A stretch of DNA of 64,000 nucleotides from Ectocarpus siliculosus (lineage: Eukaryota > Sar > Phaeophyceae > Ectocarpales > Ectocarpaceae). Position 1 is the first letter of the stretch. Every line of letters starts with the position of its first letter. Positions 24,020 through 35,200 of the stretch are shown one piece after another. The stretch spans positions 3,649,774 to 3,713,773 of the forward strand of contig FN649740.1 of NCBI GenBank assembly GCA_000310025.1, read 5' to 3'. Below the pieces are notes generated by a model. It searched no databases and was not told the DNA's origin. It saw nothing but the letters and a program-made list of their open reading frames with translations. The position numbers were made by a program, and so were the translations under genes.

Positions 24020-26813
24020 CTAGAAGATCATTTCGTGCGGGCGATCCCCCTTCTTAAGAGAGAACTTCGCGTTGAGGTATGCCTTCAGCATCGGGTTCGT
24101 CATGGCCGCCAACACACCGGCGTCGACGGTCTTCTGGTCAGCCTTCCGCTTGTCGGACACCGTGGAGCTCTGTCGACGTGGGCAAACAAATTAGGGACAC
24201 GACAATGGACACGCAGAGAGAAGCGGTCAAAGCCTCGCAAAAAACGCCCTCTCTCCGTAGAGCACCGTCACGTCGGTGGTACCGGAGAGAGGGCGCGTCG
24301 CCACCCGGGTACAGTAACAGCATCTGCGGCGACAAGACACGTAGGTTTAGACTATAATACCCAAAGCAGCCGTCGCCCGGCGTGCGTGAACGCAATGGCC
24401 ACAACCTCACCCATTATGTTTCAATTTGAACAAGGGATACACTCCCGAAGTACCACTTTGACGGCAAAAAATGCCATCTACTTTCCGTCAGTGTGATGCG
24501 GAGCGTTGTATTTTGCAAGTACCAAGAAACGATTGGAGGTCTTGACCTTGCCCTCCCCTGCTACAAACATTGAACTTTGAGGGTGAGAAATCCTAAGATC
24601 ATCCAACGTCCGTAAAGGTCCCCTACTTGAATGACGTCCATGTACGATAGGTGGCCCGATATAGTGGAATGTAGCGGCAAGAGGACAATATGCCACTATT
24701 CAGGGCAGTGCTATTGATCGGCATGGCGGGAATACTGCCACCATTGACGGTGCATGTATGCTTTGATGGGCACGCCACCGACCGCTGTGTATTTGCCCAG
24801 CAGACAACGCAGATCTTGCCCTTCACAGGTGAAATGACATTTGTTCGTCCAAGTGACAACGAGGCCTTTTGGGGCGCACAACCTACCTTTGTGTGCAGGT
24901 AGACTGCAAAACAATGTCCAAACGCACAGCATCAAAGTCATACTTTTTTTCCCGGTGCGATGGAGGATGGGATTATAAAAAGCTGAAAAAGCGAAAACAA
25001 CTGGAGCAGCCAAACCTTATCAACGTCGCCAATTGCACGCGACTCTGCGTTTTGTTCTGCAGGACCAAAAAGCGCAGAATGTCTACGGAATTGCCACTAT
25101 TTGGGGGGATGATATGCCCAAGATGCCTGCCACTCACGAGGGAATCGTTAGTGGTAACAGTGGCAGGCAGTGGCAGCAACATGCCACTTTATCGGGTTCA
25201 GATAGTGACAAGAGGTATTGATGCCACAATATCGGGCCACCTACTGCAGCCGAAAGACGTTGTATTTCGTGAGCCTGGGCGAACAATTGCCGTGTTTCTT
25301 GTTACCTCACTAGGCTCAACCTTACGTCTATCGTACCACGAGGGTCGCCGCAGTGCGCCAACTCGGCAGGCACGGCCCCATCTTACCTTGGCTCCCTGCT
25401 CGAAGAACTGGTCTTCGTCAGTCTTGGTCGCCACTTCCTCACGCGTGAAGTACGAGTCGTCCGCGGCGGGGATAGTTACCTTCGACACGTCCACCGACAT
25501 GGATGTAGCAATCACGTACGCCTGGTTTACGCGCCTCATCGGCACACCGTTCACGGAGTACGGACCTGCCGTGCAGCAGAAAGGGTTGTAGCAGTTTGGT
25601 TACAAGTCAAACACTTTTACGCACACACCCGTCACGTTGCACGGCCATACATTAAAATCTGATTTGTGAACGGGATCTGACCTGGAAATGAGCTTCCAAG
25701 GCAAACAAGACTCACCCTCGGTGTCCTAAATGATGGACGATTTTGACGATTTTGATATTTTGTTGCATTCCGAATTCCGAAGTAAAATGCGTGGTTGTGC
25801 CGCCTTTTCCGGGCTTAAACAAATAGCCGTACTTCATTCACCATGGCTATTGTGAGGTGCTTGGCATTTTTGAGTCGACTGCCGTATGTACACCGAGGGA
25901 GCTACTTTCACGAGGACGCATCCGGATTCCTCCCTTCCCCAGCCAAAAAAGTACGAAGTACGTCTTGTGGGAGGTCTAGGCCTTGTTCCGTGGGGGTGAC
26001 TATCAACATCATGCATGTGGTGCCTGTAGGCATCCTGCTCTACAGCGCTACCAATGCGGGGGGTCCAAGACCTAAAACCAACACTACAATACGGTAGCCC
26101 TCAGTTCTCATAAGCATTTTGCACTCATCGGCTTATCAACTGCCACACTCCTCGGGCTGCGCCATGATTCCAGGCACCCCCACATTGAGGCATGCGGGTC
26201 TCAAAGCCCAGCCGTCGATGCTGGCCAAGCCTAGCGCAAGGTTAGTTTACGTCATTGGGCTCGCTAAAGTGTTTTTCCTTCGCAAACACCTGCATGTTGT
26301 AAGTAGAATGTTCCCCCCTAGCTCCAAGCCAAAGACTCACCAGTGACCAGCAGAGTTCCCGAAGGGAGCTGCTTGAGGAACACCACACGCTTGCCGCGGA
26401 AGCGCCCCGACAAGAGGATCAGGATCGTGCCAGGAGTGATGGTGCTCCGAAGCTTGGTCGGGTTGTGCTTCTGAGGAGCAGCCTTGGGCTTCACATCGTC
26501 ACCCGAGTACCACTTGGGGGCTTTCGCCTGGGGCTGCACAAGGAGAAAACACCACGGTCAGTTCGGTGCAAGGCAACTTCCGAAGCTAAGCTGGTGGTCA
26601 AAACGGCAAAAAGGCAAAACAGGCAGCATCTTTTGACTAGACTGCCTGTTGGCGGCGGAACTTGTCAGCGAGTGGCCAGGATACCATCGACCGACGCCGT
26701 CAAGCACATGGCCCTCTTTGACTACTGACCATCACACAGCCAAACCACAAAGGCGATTCATGTGCTAATAGACAATCTTTGCAACTCTAGCTCACCGCCA
26801 CAGCCTTGGTCAT
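24020..26813 (-). CDS. RPL6: 60S ribosomal protein eL6
   Basis: Structural protein of the large cytosolic ribosomal subunit. Four exons give 179 residues: 26796-26813 (MTKAVA), 26341-26533, 25387-25565, 24020-24169. Signature stretches are [55 protein letters not shown] and a C-terminus ending [14 protein letters not shown]. All phases agree. A first exon of only 18 coding bases is usual for ribosomal protein genes. The protein is shorter than animal eL6 because the basic N-terminal extension is missing, as in many protists. The long third intron (24170-25386) carries a TA-flanked inverted-repeat element and a strong hairpin. Confidence 0.95.
24239..24295 (-). other. Strong hairpin followed by T6 in eL6 intron 3
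   Basis: Perfect 13-bp arms at 24245-24257 and 24283-24295, with an inner 5-bp stem (24263-24267 with 24274-24278) and a 6-base loop. On the minus strand, the sense strand of eL6, six T follow the stem directly (24244-24239). It could be a small structured RNA inside the intron; no snoRNA boxes were found. Confidence 0.5.
24648..25243. mobile_element. TA-flanked inverted-repeat element in eL6 intron 3
   Basis: The ends are inverted copies, GGTGGCCCGATAT at the left and its complement at the right, flanked by TA on both sides as expected for a Tc1/mariner-type insertion. The interior repeats 'GCCACTATT'-like units on both strands and does not code. A related sequence lies at about 56303-56430. 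Confidence 0.7.
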
Positions 26814-27097
26814 GATGCTGAAGCTCCTAGCTTGTGGCTTGAGGAATGTGTGGCAGCCGCGGGCAAGCCAAGCCAAGCGGCATCGGGGCTCTTCACATAG
26901 GAATATTCATGGAGAGGTAGGTACCTTAATCACTGTGCCCCCAGGTGGCCGCCCCCCACCCCCCATTCATGTTGTTTGCACAGAGGACAGGCTATAAGTC
27001 ACACACACAGGCCAAGCCACCTCAGTCTCGACTCAAGGCGGAGGACCGAGAGCAGAGCTTGCACATCGCCAATCGGGTCCACACGGTGGTTGTCACC
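26814..27097. promoter_or_regulatory. Compact divergent promoter region, eL6 / TSR1
   Basis: A 284-bp gap between opposite start codons of a ribosomal protein gene and a ribosome assembly gene. A C-rich tract lies at 26950-26965. No defined element is recognised, but the arrangement suggests joint regulation. Confidence 0.5.
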
Positions 27098-30000
27098 ATG
27101 CCTGTCGGACACCGCCCTGGATCTCTCCGCCAGGAGAACAAGAAACACAAAGGCAACGCCGGGCACCAAAGTAAGCGGGCCTCCAAATCCGCTCTTGGAG
27201 CGGGACGAGTGGCAAACGAAAGGGGTGGTCCCAAAGCCGGGGTGAAGAGAGCAGCAGAGGCGCGAAAACAAAACCGCGCGAATCACACCGTCCAGATGCG
27301 CAAAAAGAAGCGGGAGGAAATCTGGCTCCAGAAGAGGCTAGGCTCGGAAGCCGGCCCTCCTAAGCTGTGTGTGTGGGTTTCGTTGTCCACCATAGCCACC
27401 CCTGACACCATTCAGCAAGGCGTTCTTGACCAGTGTGCCCGCACCAGTGGCGACCCCTCAACTGGAGTTGGCGTGGTTAGCGCTGCTTTCCACCAGTTCA
27501 AGCAGCGTGTGACGTTCTTGACACCCGGGCGGGACCTGGCGGCGGTGCTGGAGTTTGCGAAGGTGGCTGATCTTCTCTTGGTGGTTCTTCCCGTCCAGCA
27601 GGGAGCGGACTCGGCTATAGACGAGGTAAGCTAAACAGCGTACATCGTCTGACTGTGTTTCCCCCGCGGACGATACACTCACGCCCCCTGGTCCTGCCCG
27701 GAAGGAGTGCACGACACAATAGTAGAGGTGGTTGCTTCGGTGGTTGCCGGGTAGGTACAGGCTTCACCCGCCTTCGTCGTTCGTTCGCTCTCAACAGGTC
27801 GACCGCGTGCGGCGGGTCATACGTGTGTCCTCCTTCCCTTGCAAAGGCGTACAATGGTTTCCGTGGTTTAGACCTTCAGACGTATGCGTACGTCCTCATC
27901 TATGTCGATTGGGTACCTGTTTCATTGTGTCATTGTGCTATTCTACGCTGAAAACTCCGAACCTTAGACAAACCGTACATACATGTGAGTCTTGTCCGAG
28001 AAAGTCACCGCATCTACCGCCGTCCGTCGCCCGGATACTCCTGTAACGGTAACGTAGCCCTCAGCCTATGTGGGACGTGAGTTCGAGTCTTACACAACTA
28101 CTGGGGTGTTCTCGCGTGATGCCGAATCCTAATAATCGACTCGACTTAAGACGCGGCTGAGATCTTCTCGCGATAAAACGAGGGCAAGCACCACAGAAGA
28201 GTAATGACAAACGGAGGGGGGGGGGCGAAGGGGGGAGGGGGCGTCCTCTTATGTCTTGCAAGCCGCAGCGGTTAGACCATTAACGCGCGTCCTCGAGAGG
28301 ACGGAGCATTGCTGCCATAGGACCGATCACCGATGGCCAATTGTTCCTTCCCACTTTGCCAAAGGTGGCTCAAAATGTCTTCCCTAGTCTACCTATCCTA
28401 TCGATACCACTTCCCGCCTTGTGAACCCACTGCCTTTGCCCCAGTACAGCTACCGTCTTCTCCTGCATGCCTTGAACATCTCCCTGTATCATACCTTCCT
28501 TCTACTTTTCCCAGCTCAGTCATGTACCTTTCCCTCTCCTTCTTGTACAACAAACTTTCCGTATCTACATGAGCCCGGTCTTCGCACTCGGAGCCGCATT
28601 CGCATTTGAACTGCTTGTCTGGCATGTGAGGCCTTCCTTCTGCGTGACCTCGGTTGCTGCGTGCAAAACATCCTGAAGAGTGTGAAATCTGGCGTCCAGA
28701 TTATTGACGGGATGACAACGTACATAGCACACGCACAAAACACGCCTAAACCGCGCCTGTTTTGAATTCTGCTTCGCCTGTCCGGCAGGAGGGAGAAATG
28801 ATGATCACAGCCCTCAAGGCGGCAGGTCTGCCTGCTGTAGTTGGAGTAGTGCAGGGTCTTGACGTTCTCAAGGGCAAAAAACAATCTGACATGAAGAAGT
28901 GGGCGCAGCGCTTTTTCGAGACCGAGTTCGCTGGCCAGGCGAAGGCAGTAGACGCTTCCAACTCGAGTCTCTTGGCGCGCACACTCAGTACGACGGCGCC
29001 TCGGCGGATACACTGGCGGGCGATACGATCGTACCTCCTCGCGGACAGCACGGAGGTTGTACCCGAGAGCGGGTCAAGGGGTGACAAGTTTGGCACGCTG
29101 CATGTCCGCGGATACATTCGTGGCCGGCCACTTGATGTCAATCAAGTGGTCCACGTCGGCGATGCTGGGCACTTCGGGTTGCGACAGATCAACAGCGCCG
29201 CTGAACCGTTCCCGGTGAAGCCGAAAGACCGCGGTGGGGGGGCTCTGAAGGGGGAAAGTGCAGCACCGAGCGCCGGGGTGGAAGTCTTGGCGAGGGCAGA
29301 CCCTGAACGCGACGACCTCAGCGTGGAGGCTACCGTAGATAATCTAGCTGGCGAACAAACGTGGCCGACGGAGCAAGAGCTGGCCCAAGCTGGAGGCGAG
29401 GAAGAAATGGACGGGATGGTGGACCAGGAAGTGAAGGGAAACGACGAAGAAAAGAGCGGTGGTAAAGTATTACCTCAAGGCTGGTCTGGCTACCAAGCCG
29501 AGTGGCTTGAAGGTGCGGGCAGTGTAGATGGAGAGAACGAGGAGGGCAGTGATGAAGGGGAAGCATGGGCGTTCGACGAGAAGGACGATGACGACGAGTC
29601 GGTAGATCCCATGGATGCCACCCTTGACGCGGCTAGACGCCAGGTTGCCGAGAACGAGGACACTCGTTTCCCAGACGAGGTGGATACACCTGCGGATCGG
29701 TCAGCTCGCGAACGTTTTGCACGTTTTCGGGCGTTGAAGAGCTTCCGAACAAGCCCTTGGGATCCCAAGGAGAGCCTGCCCAAGGATTATGCGCGGATTT
29801 TTCAGGTGACAGCAGTAGTCCGCCTACGACATTGAAACAGTTTGCCACCATTCACTGTCAGATCATTAAATCATTTTATGCCAATGGTAGTAGAAGTGCA
29901 TTGTATTTTACTGACAGTTAGTACTGAGGACAGTATCTGACGCCTCTCCTGCGCATGTATGGTACTGTATCAAAGAGTGCAAGGAGTCACTTGCGCAAGC

Positions 30001-31199
30001 TACATGTAGTCACCTCGGGGCTCCTGGGATCCAGGAGCTTTGCTCCAATGAATTATGAAGCACCTGGACCGACACCTTTTCATGCACCCAAAGGCCCTTA
30101 ACGCCGCAAAGTGGACGACGAAACCTCACGATTTTGGTTCGAAATGTGGCATTCTACTTCCCTGTTGCTCGATATCCGCGCTAACGCATCTAACTATTGC
30201 GTGTGCTTTTTCGTATGTCAGTTCGAGGATTTCCCTGCCATGCAGAAAGATGTCCTCCGCGCTGGTGAAGCGATGGAGCGCCAGCAAAACCAGAACCTGC
30301 TGGAGGTCAAAGAGGGCTCCGAGCGTGGAAGTCGACGGTCTTCGTTTGCCTCCTCTGTGGTTGGAACGTGTGGAGCCGGCATGGATGTCGACTCTGCGGC
30401 TGATCAGGATCTTACTGACCCGTCCGGAGTACTTGCGGCTGATCAGGACCGCGTAAGCTACGTGCAGTCAGGGCAGTACGTCGAAGTCGTGATTGATTCG
30501 GTGCCTTTGGACGTATTGGAGAAAAGGAAGGAGCTGCTTGGGGGTAGGGATTGGCCTTTGGTTCTGTTCTCACTTTTACGGCATGAGCACCGCCTCAGTG
30601 CCCTGCACTTCAACATCAACCGCGACGCTCGCTTCGTCGAGCCTATCCCTTCGAAGGAACCTCTCATTTTTCAGTGTGGGTTCCGGAGGTGGGAAGCCAG
30701 ACCAGTATTCAGTCAAATCAACTTGAATTGTGACAAGCACAAGTACGAGCGATTTTTGCGACAGGATCGATTCTCAGCGGCAAGCGTGTACGGTCCGACC
30801 ACGTTTCAACCATCTCCAGTGTTGGTCTTCAAGGAGGTGGCTGCGACGGGGAGCAACGCAAAACGGACAGTCTTAGTGGCGACAGGGACTCTCCTGGGCG
30901 TCGATCCGGATCGTATCGTACTCAAGAAGATAGTGCTGACAGGGTACCCGATTCGCGTCCGAAAGCGCAAAGCTGTGGTGAAGCACATGTTCCATAGACC
31001 CGGAGACGTCAAGTGGTTCAAGCCGGCAGAGTTGGTCACCAAGTACGGGCTCACGGGGCATATCAAGGAGCCCGTCGGAACGCATGGGCTGATGAAGGTC
31101 ATCTTCAATAAGGCGGTCAAGCAAAATGACACCGTTTGTTTAAATCTGTACAAGCGTGTGTACCCTAAGATGGTCGCAGGAGAGGTGGTTGTGCGGTAG
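27098..31199 (+). CDS. TSR1: Pre-40S ribosome assembly factor TSR1
   Basis: GTPase-like scaffold of the Bms1/Tsr1 family that binds pre-40S particles in the nucleolus and cytoplasm and blocks early subunit joining. Three exons, all phase 0, give 840 residues: 27098-27625, 28789-29805, 30222-31199. The N-terminus HRPGSLRQENKKHKG is diagnostic, followed by a basic stretch and a degenerate G domain without a P-loop (normal for TSR1). FGTLHVRGYIRGRPLDVNQV belongs to the AARP2CN region. An acidic segment (residues about 370-455) follows, then the C-terminal beta-barrel domains (RRWEARPVFSQINLN, AVKQNDTVCLNLYKRVYPKM). Human TSR1 has 804 residues. The first intron (27626-28788) has a G-rich tract near 28217-28244. 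Confidence 0.95.
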
Positions 31200-32237
31200 G
31201 GCGTGTATGTGTCTTCCGGTTGTTCTGGGCGTTGATTTCCAGACCCGTTTCGATTTTGGATGCCAGCCGGGGCCACCACACAGGAAACGAAATGGCGTTT
31301 CTCCCCATTCCTCCTGTTGTGCTTGCCTCTGCTTTTGTGACGAGAATATCTCAGCCGTTTATTTTCCGTCGTCGACCGTGGAGTCGAATTAGGTGCATGT
31401 ACGTGAGTTTTGTCGTTGTCCGCACATTGTTAGGCATGTTGTGAGATAAACCCCCAGCTGTTGTGTTTTCGCCTCGATTCGAGTCATGCTGCAAAACGCG
31501 AAAAGGTTTTGAGGTTGTGGTCTGAATCAGTGGGCAAACCAGCTCATTTTACTATGAAAATGAAGGTGCCCGTGAGTGATATCGGTAGGCTTGGTTCCCG
31601 CAACAGCGCAGAAGGTCGTGTGCTTGCGCGAGTTGCTCATTTTGACGATCCTTGAACGTCCTACTTCGCACAACTTCTGCTGACTTTCACTCCACGTGAC
31701 TCGGCATAGGATGTGCTTCGAAATTCTATTTAGCGGTTGCACTTTCGAGAAGTGCGATCCTTGGCCACTTGTAACGAAAAAAGAGACGAATATTTGGTAT
31801 TGTTCCATGAGTCGATGCGTTACTGGCTTCACGAACTCATGACTCAAGTCGTGTATTGTCGACATTCTGCGCTTTCTCCGAAAAGCCTCGGGAAACACTG
31901 AGGTACAGTATTGGCCACTCCCGCTTTGCATGGCATGTTCGTGGTGAAAAGAGGCGATTGTTTTGCTCAATCCATTCGATGCGAGAAGAATTAGGGTAAG
32001 GCGAGGTTAGAGGGAAGGGCAAGATACATCGACGACACACCACCGTAACTTTTCCGACACACAGTTAATTGTCGTGACACCATACTTCACTGCACTGGGC
32101 AAAACATACAATCTCGCTGCTCCTCCAGACACTTACTCCCCAGATATTAATCCCCCTAGTATCAGCCTACACTCGTGTCCGCGAGGACCTCGAAAGTCAC
32201 AAGGTGGCGCTCAAAACGGGAGGAAAGCTCAGTTTTG
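31200..32237. other. Convergent intergenic region, TSR1 / SIN3
   Basis: About 1 kb between facing stop codons. Apart from the expected 3' untranslated regions I see no gene or repeat here. Confidence 0.45.
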
Positions 32238-35200
32238 CTATTCCTCAGCCGCAACGGCCTCATTTTGTGCAGTGCCATCGGTTGCGCTGTCAGTTTCAAT
32301 AGCACCCTCCTGAGTTGCTTCAGTGCCCACACGACCTAAGAATTCCATTTTCAACGCCGGTTCCAGCAGCCAGCCACCAGATGGCTTTTGCGCTCCAGGG
32401 TGGTATTGCACCCGCACCACCTGTTGAAGACAGACCACAAGAACGCACGGGTGTGAGATTGACACCCTTTCCGCTTTGAGAGCAAGTGTAAAGAGCAATC
32501 ACAACGGCGTCGGTCTGCTCTATGCGCATATTAATAGCGCTGTTGCCGGTTTAATCAAAACTTCAAACGTGTCATACCTCTTTCTCCGAGCGACTCAGTA
32601 GTTCCTGGACGTGACCCCTGTAGATGGCAGGCACCACTCCTTCGGTCTGCGTCGTTCGCTCGTAGTAATATAGCTGAGTGAGCTTGTGGAAGACCTTGTC
32701 TGCGCTCGCGCGGTACAGATTTTGGAGCAGACCCACCACAAGCTTGTCGAGACTACACAGGACATAGCCCTGAATTTGAATTAGTCCCAAAAATTAGAGC
32801 GGGGTGCAAACTGCAGTTAGAACTGGCTCATGGCGTCCCGAATTCCAGGGGGGCATACAACAGGAAGGAGAGCAACGTGAGCCTTGCTGGTAGACGCAAG
32901 AACGCACTCGACCGCCTTTTTTGTGGTGAAACTTCTCGCGTTTGATATGCATGCGTGTCCCACTTGAACTAAATCTGGAGCACTTGAAGGATTATTGAAG
33001 CCAGATGTCGCACCAACCAACTGGCCCATGTGCTTGGTTAGTGACGTGTAGCACAACACGCGTCCAGCTCTCGTCTGGCACAACCCTTTATATCAATTAC
33101 GTTTTCGCTCATATGTATCGAAGAAGTGTTTTCTCAAGCGCTCCGTTGAAGTCACCTAGGGTGCAGCCAGCATTTCGATCAGGGGTACCTGGGGAATTTC
33201 GGTGCACCAAACTCTTTGCGGTAGGAAACATGGTGTGATGTGCTTTTCGTGGCCATGGTATAGATCGAACGTCGCGACAACAACATTTTCGCGATCTTAC
33301 CACCCAGGCAAGTTGGGATGCCAAGCAACGGTAGGTCGCGGTGCGAGTTCACAGTTTCTTTGTAAATAGCCACTGCATGATTGTTCTACTTCTCTCTTTT
33401 GGCGGTTGACAGGTTGGGCTTACTGGTTCGCGACCTCTACAACGCACGGCAGGTGTCACACATCATGGGACAAGTCTTGCTTTTCTCCCACACCTCTCTT
33501 CACACGGCACAGTGTTTGGTATTTTTCACATAGGGATCGAAAAAAACACAGGAGCGGAAAAATTCGCCGAACACCTGTCGCCGGTGCTGAAACAAGATAT
33601 GCTTGTGCTCCGTATGTAGGCGATCGCCAAAAAACGTCAAAATCATCGAAAGTATAAACACATGATATTTGAGTCGCCCAAAAGCCAAGGACAACCCGCC
33701 TAATGGCGGGTCGATGGCCCAAGCCTGAGCTCGGGGCGCCTGCGTCTTTCTCGCCAATTGTTTTGGGCACCCCCCATACAAAGTTACCAAGGAGCCCCAC
33801 AAGAGACCCGCCGCGTTCTTCGCACAGCAGCATAGCAGTATGTACAGCGTTGCATCGCATCCTTTCGGCCTAGTGAGCCGATTTTATCGCGTGATTGCTT
33901 AAAAGTGATTGCCCTGGGTACCTATCGTCTCCGGGACGTATTTTTGTCTTCTATTCGCCTGATGTCGGCAAACAAGTTTTTCTGTAAAGTTGAATGTTTC
34001 CTGTGTTATTCTGTTGAAAAGCCTGAGAAAATCAAATAAAATCGCCCACGGCCTACAAGCCGAAAGACAAACCCAAGTGCGTGCACGTTGCGGGCTTCGT
34101 GTGTCCACGCACCTGGTTTCCCACTAGCTGCCGCACACCCTCTTCGTAACGCTCCGTGTTGATCTTCTCCTCCAGCAAATCGTACAGGTGCCCAAGGAAT
34201 GTCTTGTACCCTATTTCCTCCTTGTCTCCATTGGCTGCATGCATGCCGGTGCCGGTGACACCCGCACTCGCTCGCAGGACCTGCTCGGGTGGGCATGACG
34301 GACATCGTTTGGAGACTGCGCGTGCAAGGATACCATTCTCGTACTCAGTTGCATGTGCGTGCCGAAGTTCGCCACAGTCTCGAAACTCGCTGACACAAAT
34401 GTTAGCATCACCAGCGGAAAACGTATCGCTACTAATAATGTGCACAAGAACTCATTTCCGTGATAAGGAAGCCTATACCGACTGCCAAGCACAGGGGATC
34501 ACCCGTGTCCGAACCAGATGCTGCGTGTCTCTCGCGCGTGGTTCACAGGTACACTCATCTCCAAGTGTTTCAATCAATACTGTTCACATCTTGTGACACA
34601 ACAAGTTTCAACAAAAAAATGCAAAACGCAGGACTGGCAGAACAAAGCAGTGATGTTTCACCGCCAGCTTGCCGCAACGTGTAGTCAGAGACGTTGGAAC
34701 CATGACATTTATCCAAATGTTTTCCGGTCCGTCAGGGAACGCCCATCCCCGACTTTGCACGCGAAAAAAAGCTTGAACATAAGCATGTACAGGCCCCGGA
34801 CAAGCCAGTGAGGGAGCCGTGGAGATGGGAAGAACATCGAGGACTACGAGTGTTTCAAAACCTATCAGCCCCTTTTGGCAATACCGGTTTGCCGTTTTGA
34901 GATGCCACCTACCTCAGCGAGCTAAATAGTACAAACCACCTACCTCTTGGGGGGAGGCCACCACAGTCTGGCGTGACAGCCCTGCCTCGCTGCACAGTTT
35001 TTTCGCTTCAGCGAGTCTCTCCGCGAGTAAGTGGTGCATACGTAGCACCAGATAGAAGTCGGTTGTCGTGAACATCACCTCTTGCCCCTGGGGGAGGGGG
35101 TTGGACGAGGCACGGCCTTCAGAGTCTTTCGCAGGAACACACCCTTGGGGATCCGGGGTTAGAGCTGTTCCTTCGTTTGTGACACTCTGGGGGCTACGTC

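Noticed and set aside
28062-28110. AGTTCGAGTCTTACAC, resembling a tRNA T-arm
   Set aside because: No matching acceptor stem, D-arm or anticodon arm could be formed around it.
29330-29851. Antisense open frames opposite TSR1 exon 2
   Set aside because: They are shadows of the acidic, GC-rich coding exon on the other strand.
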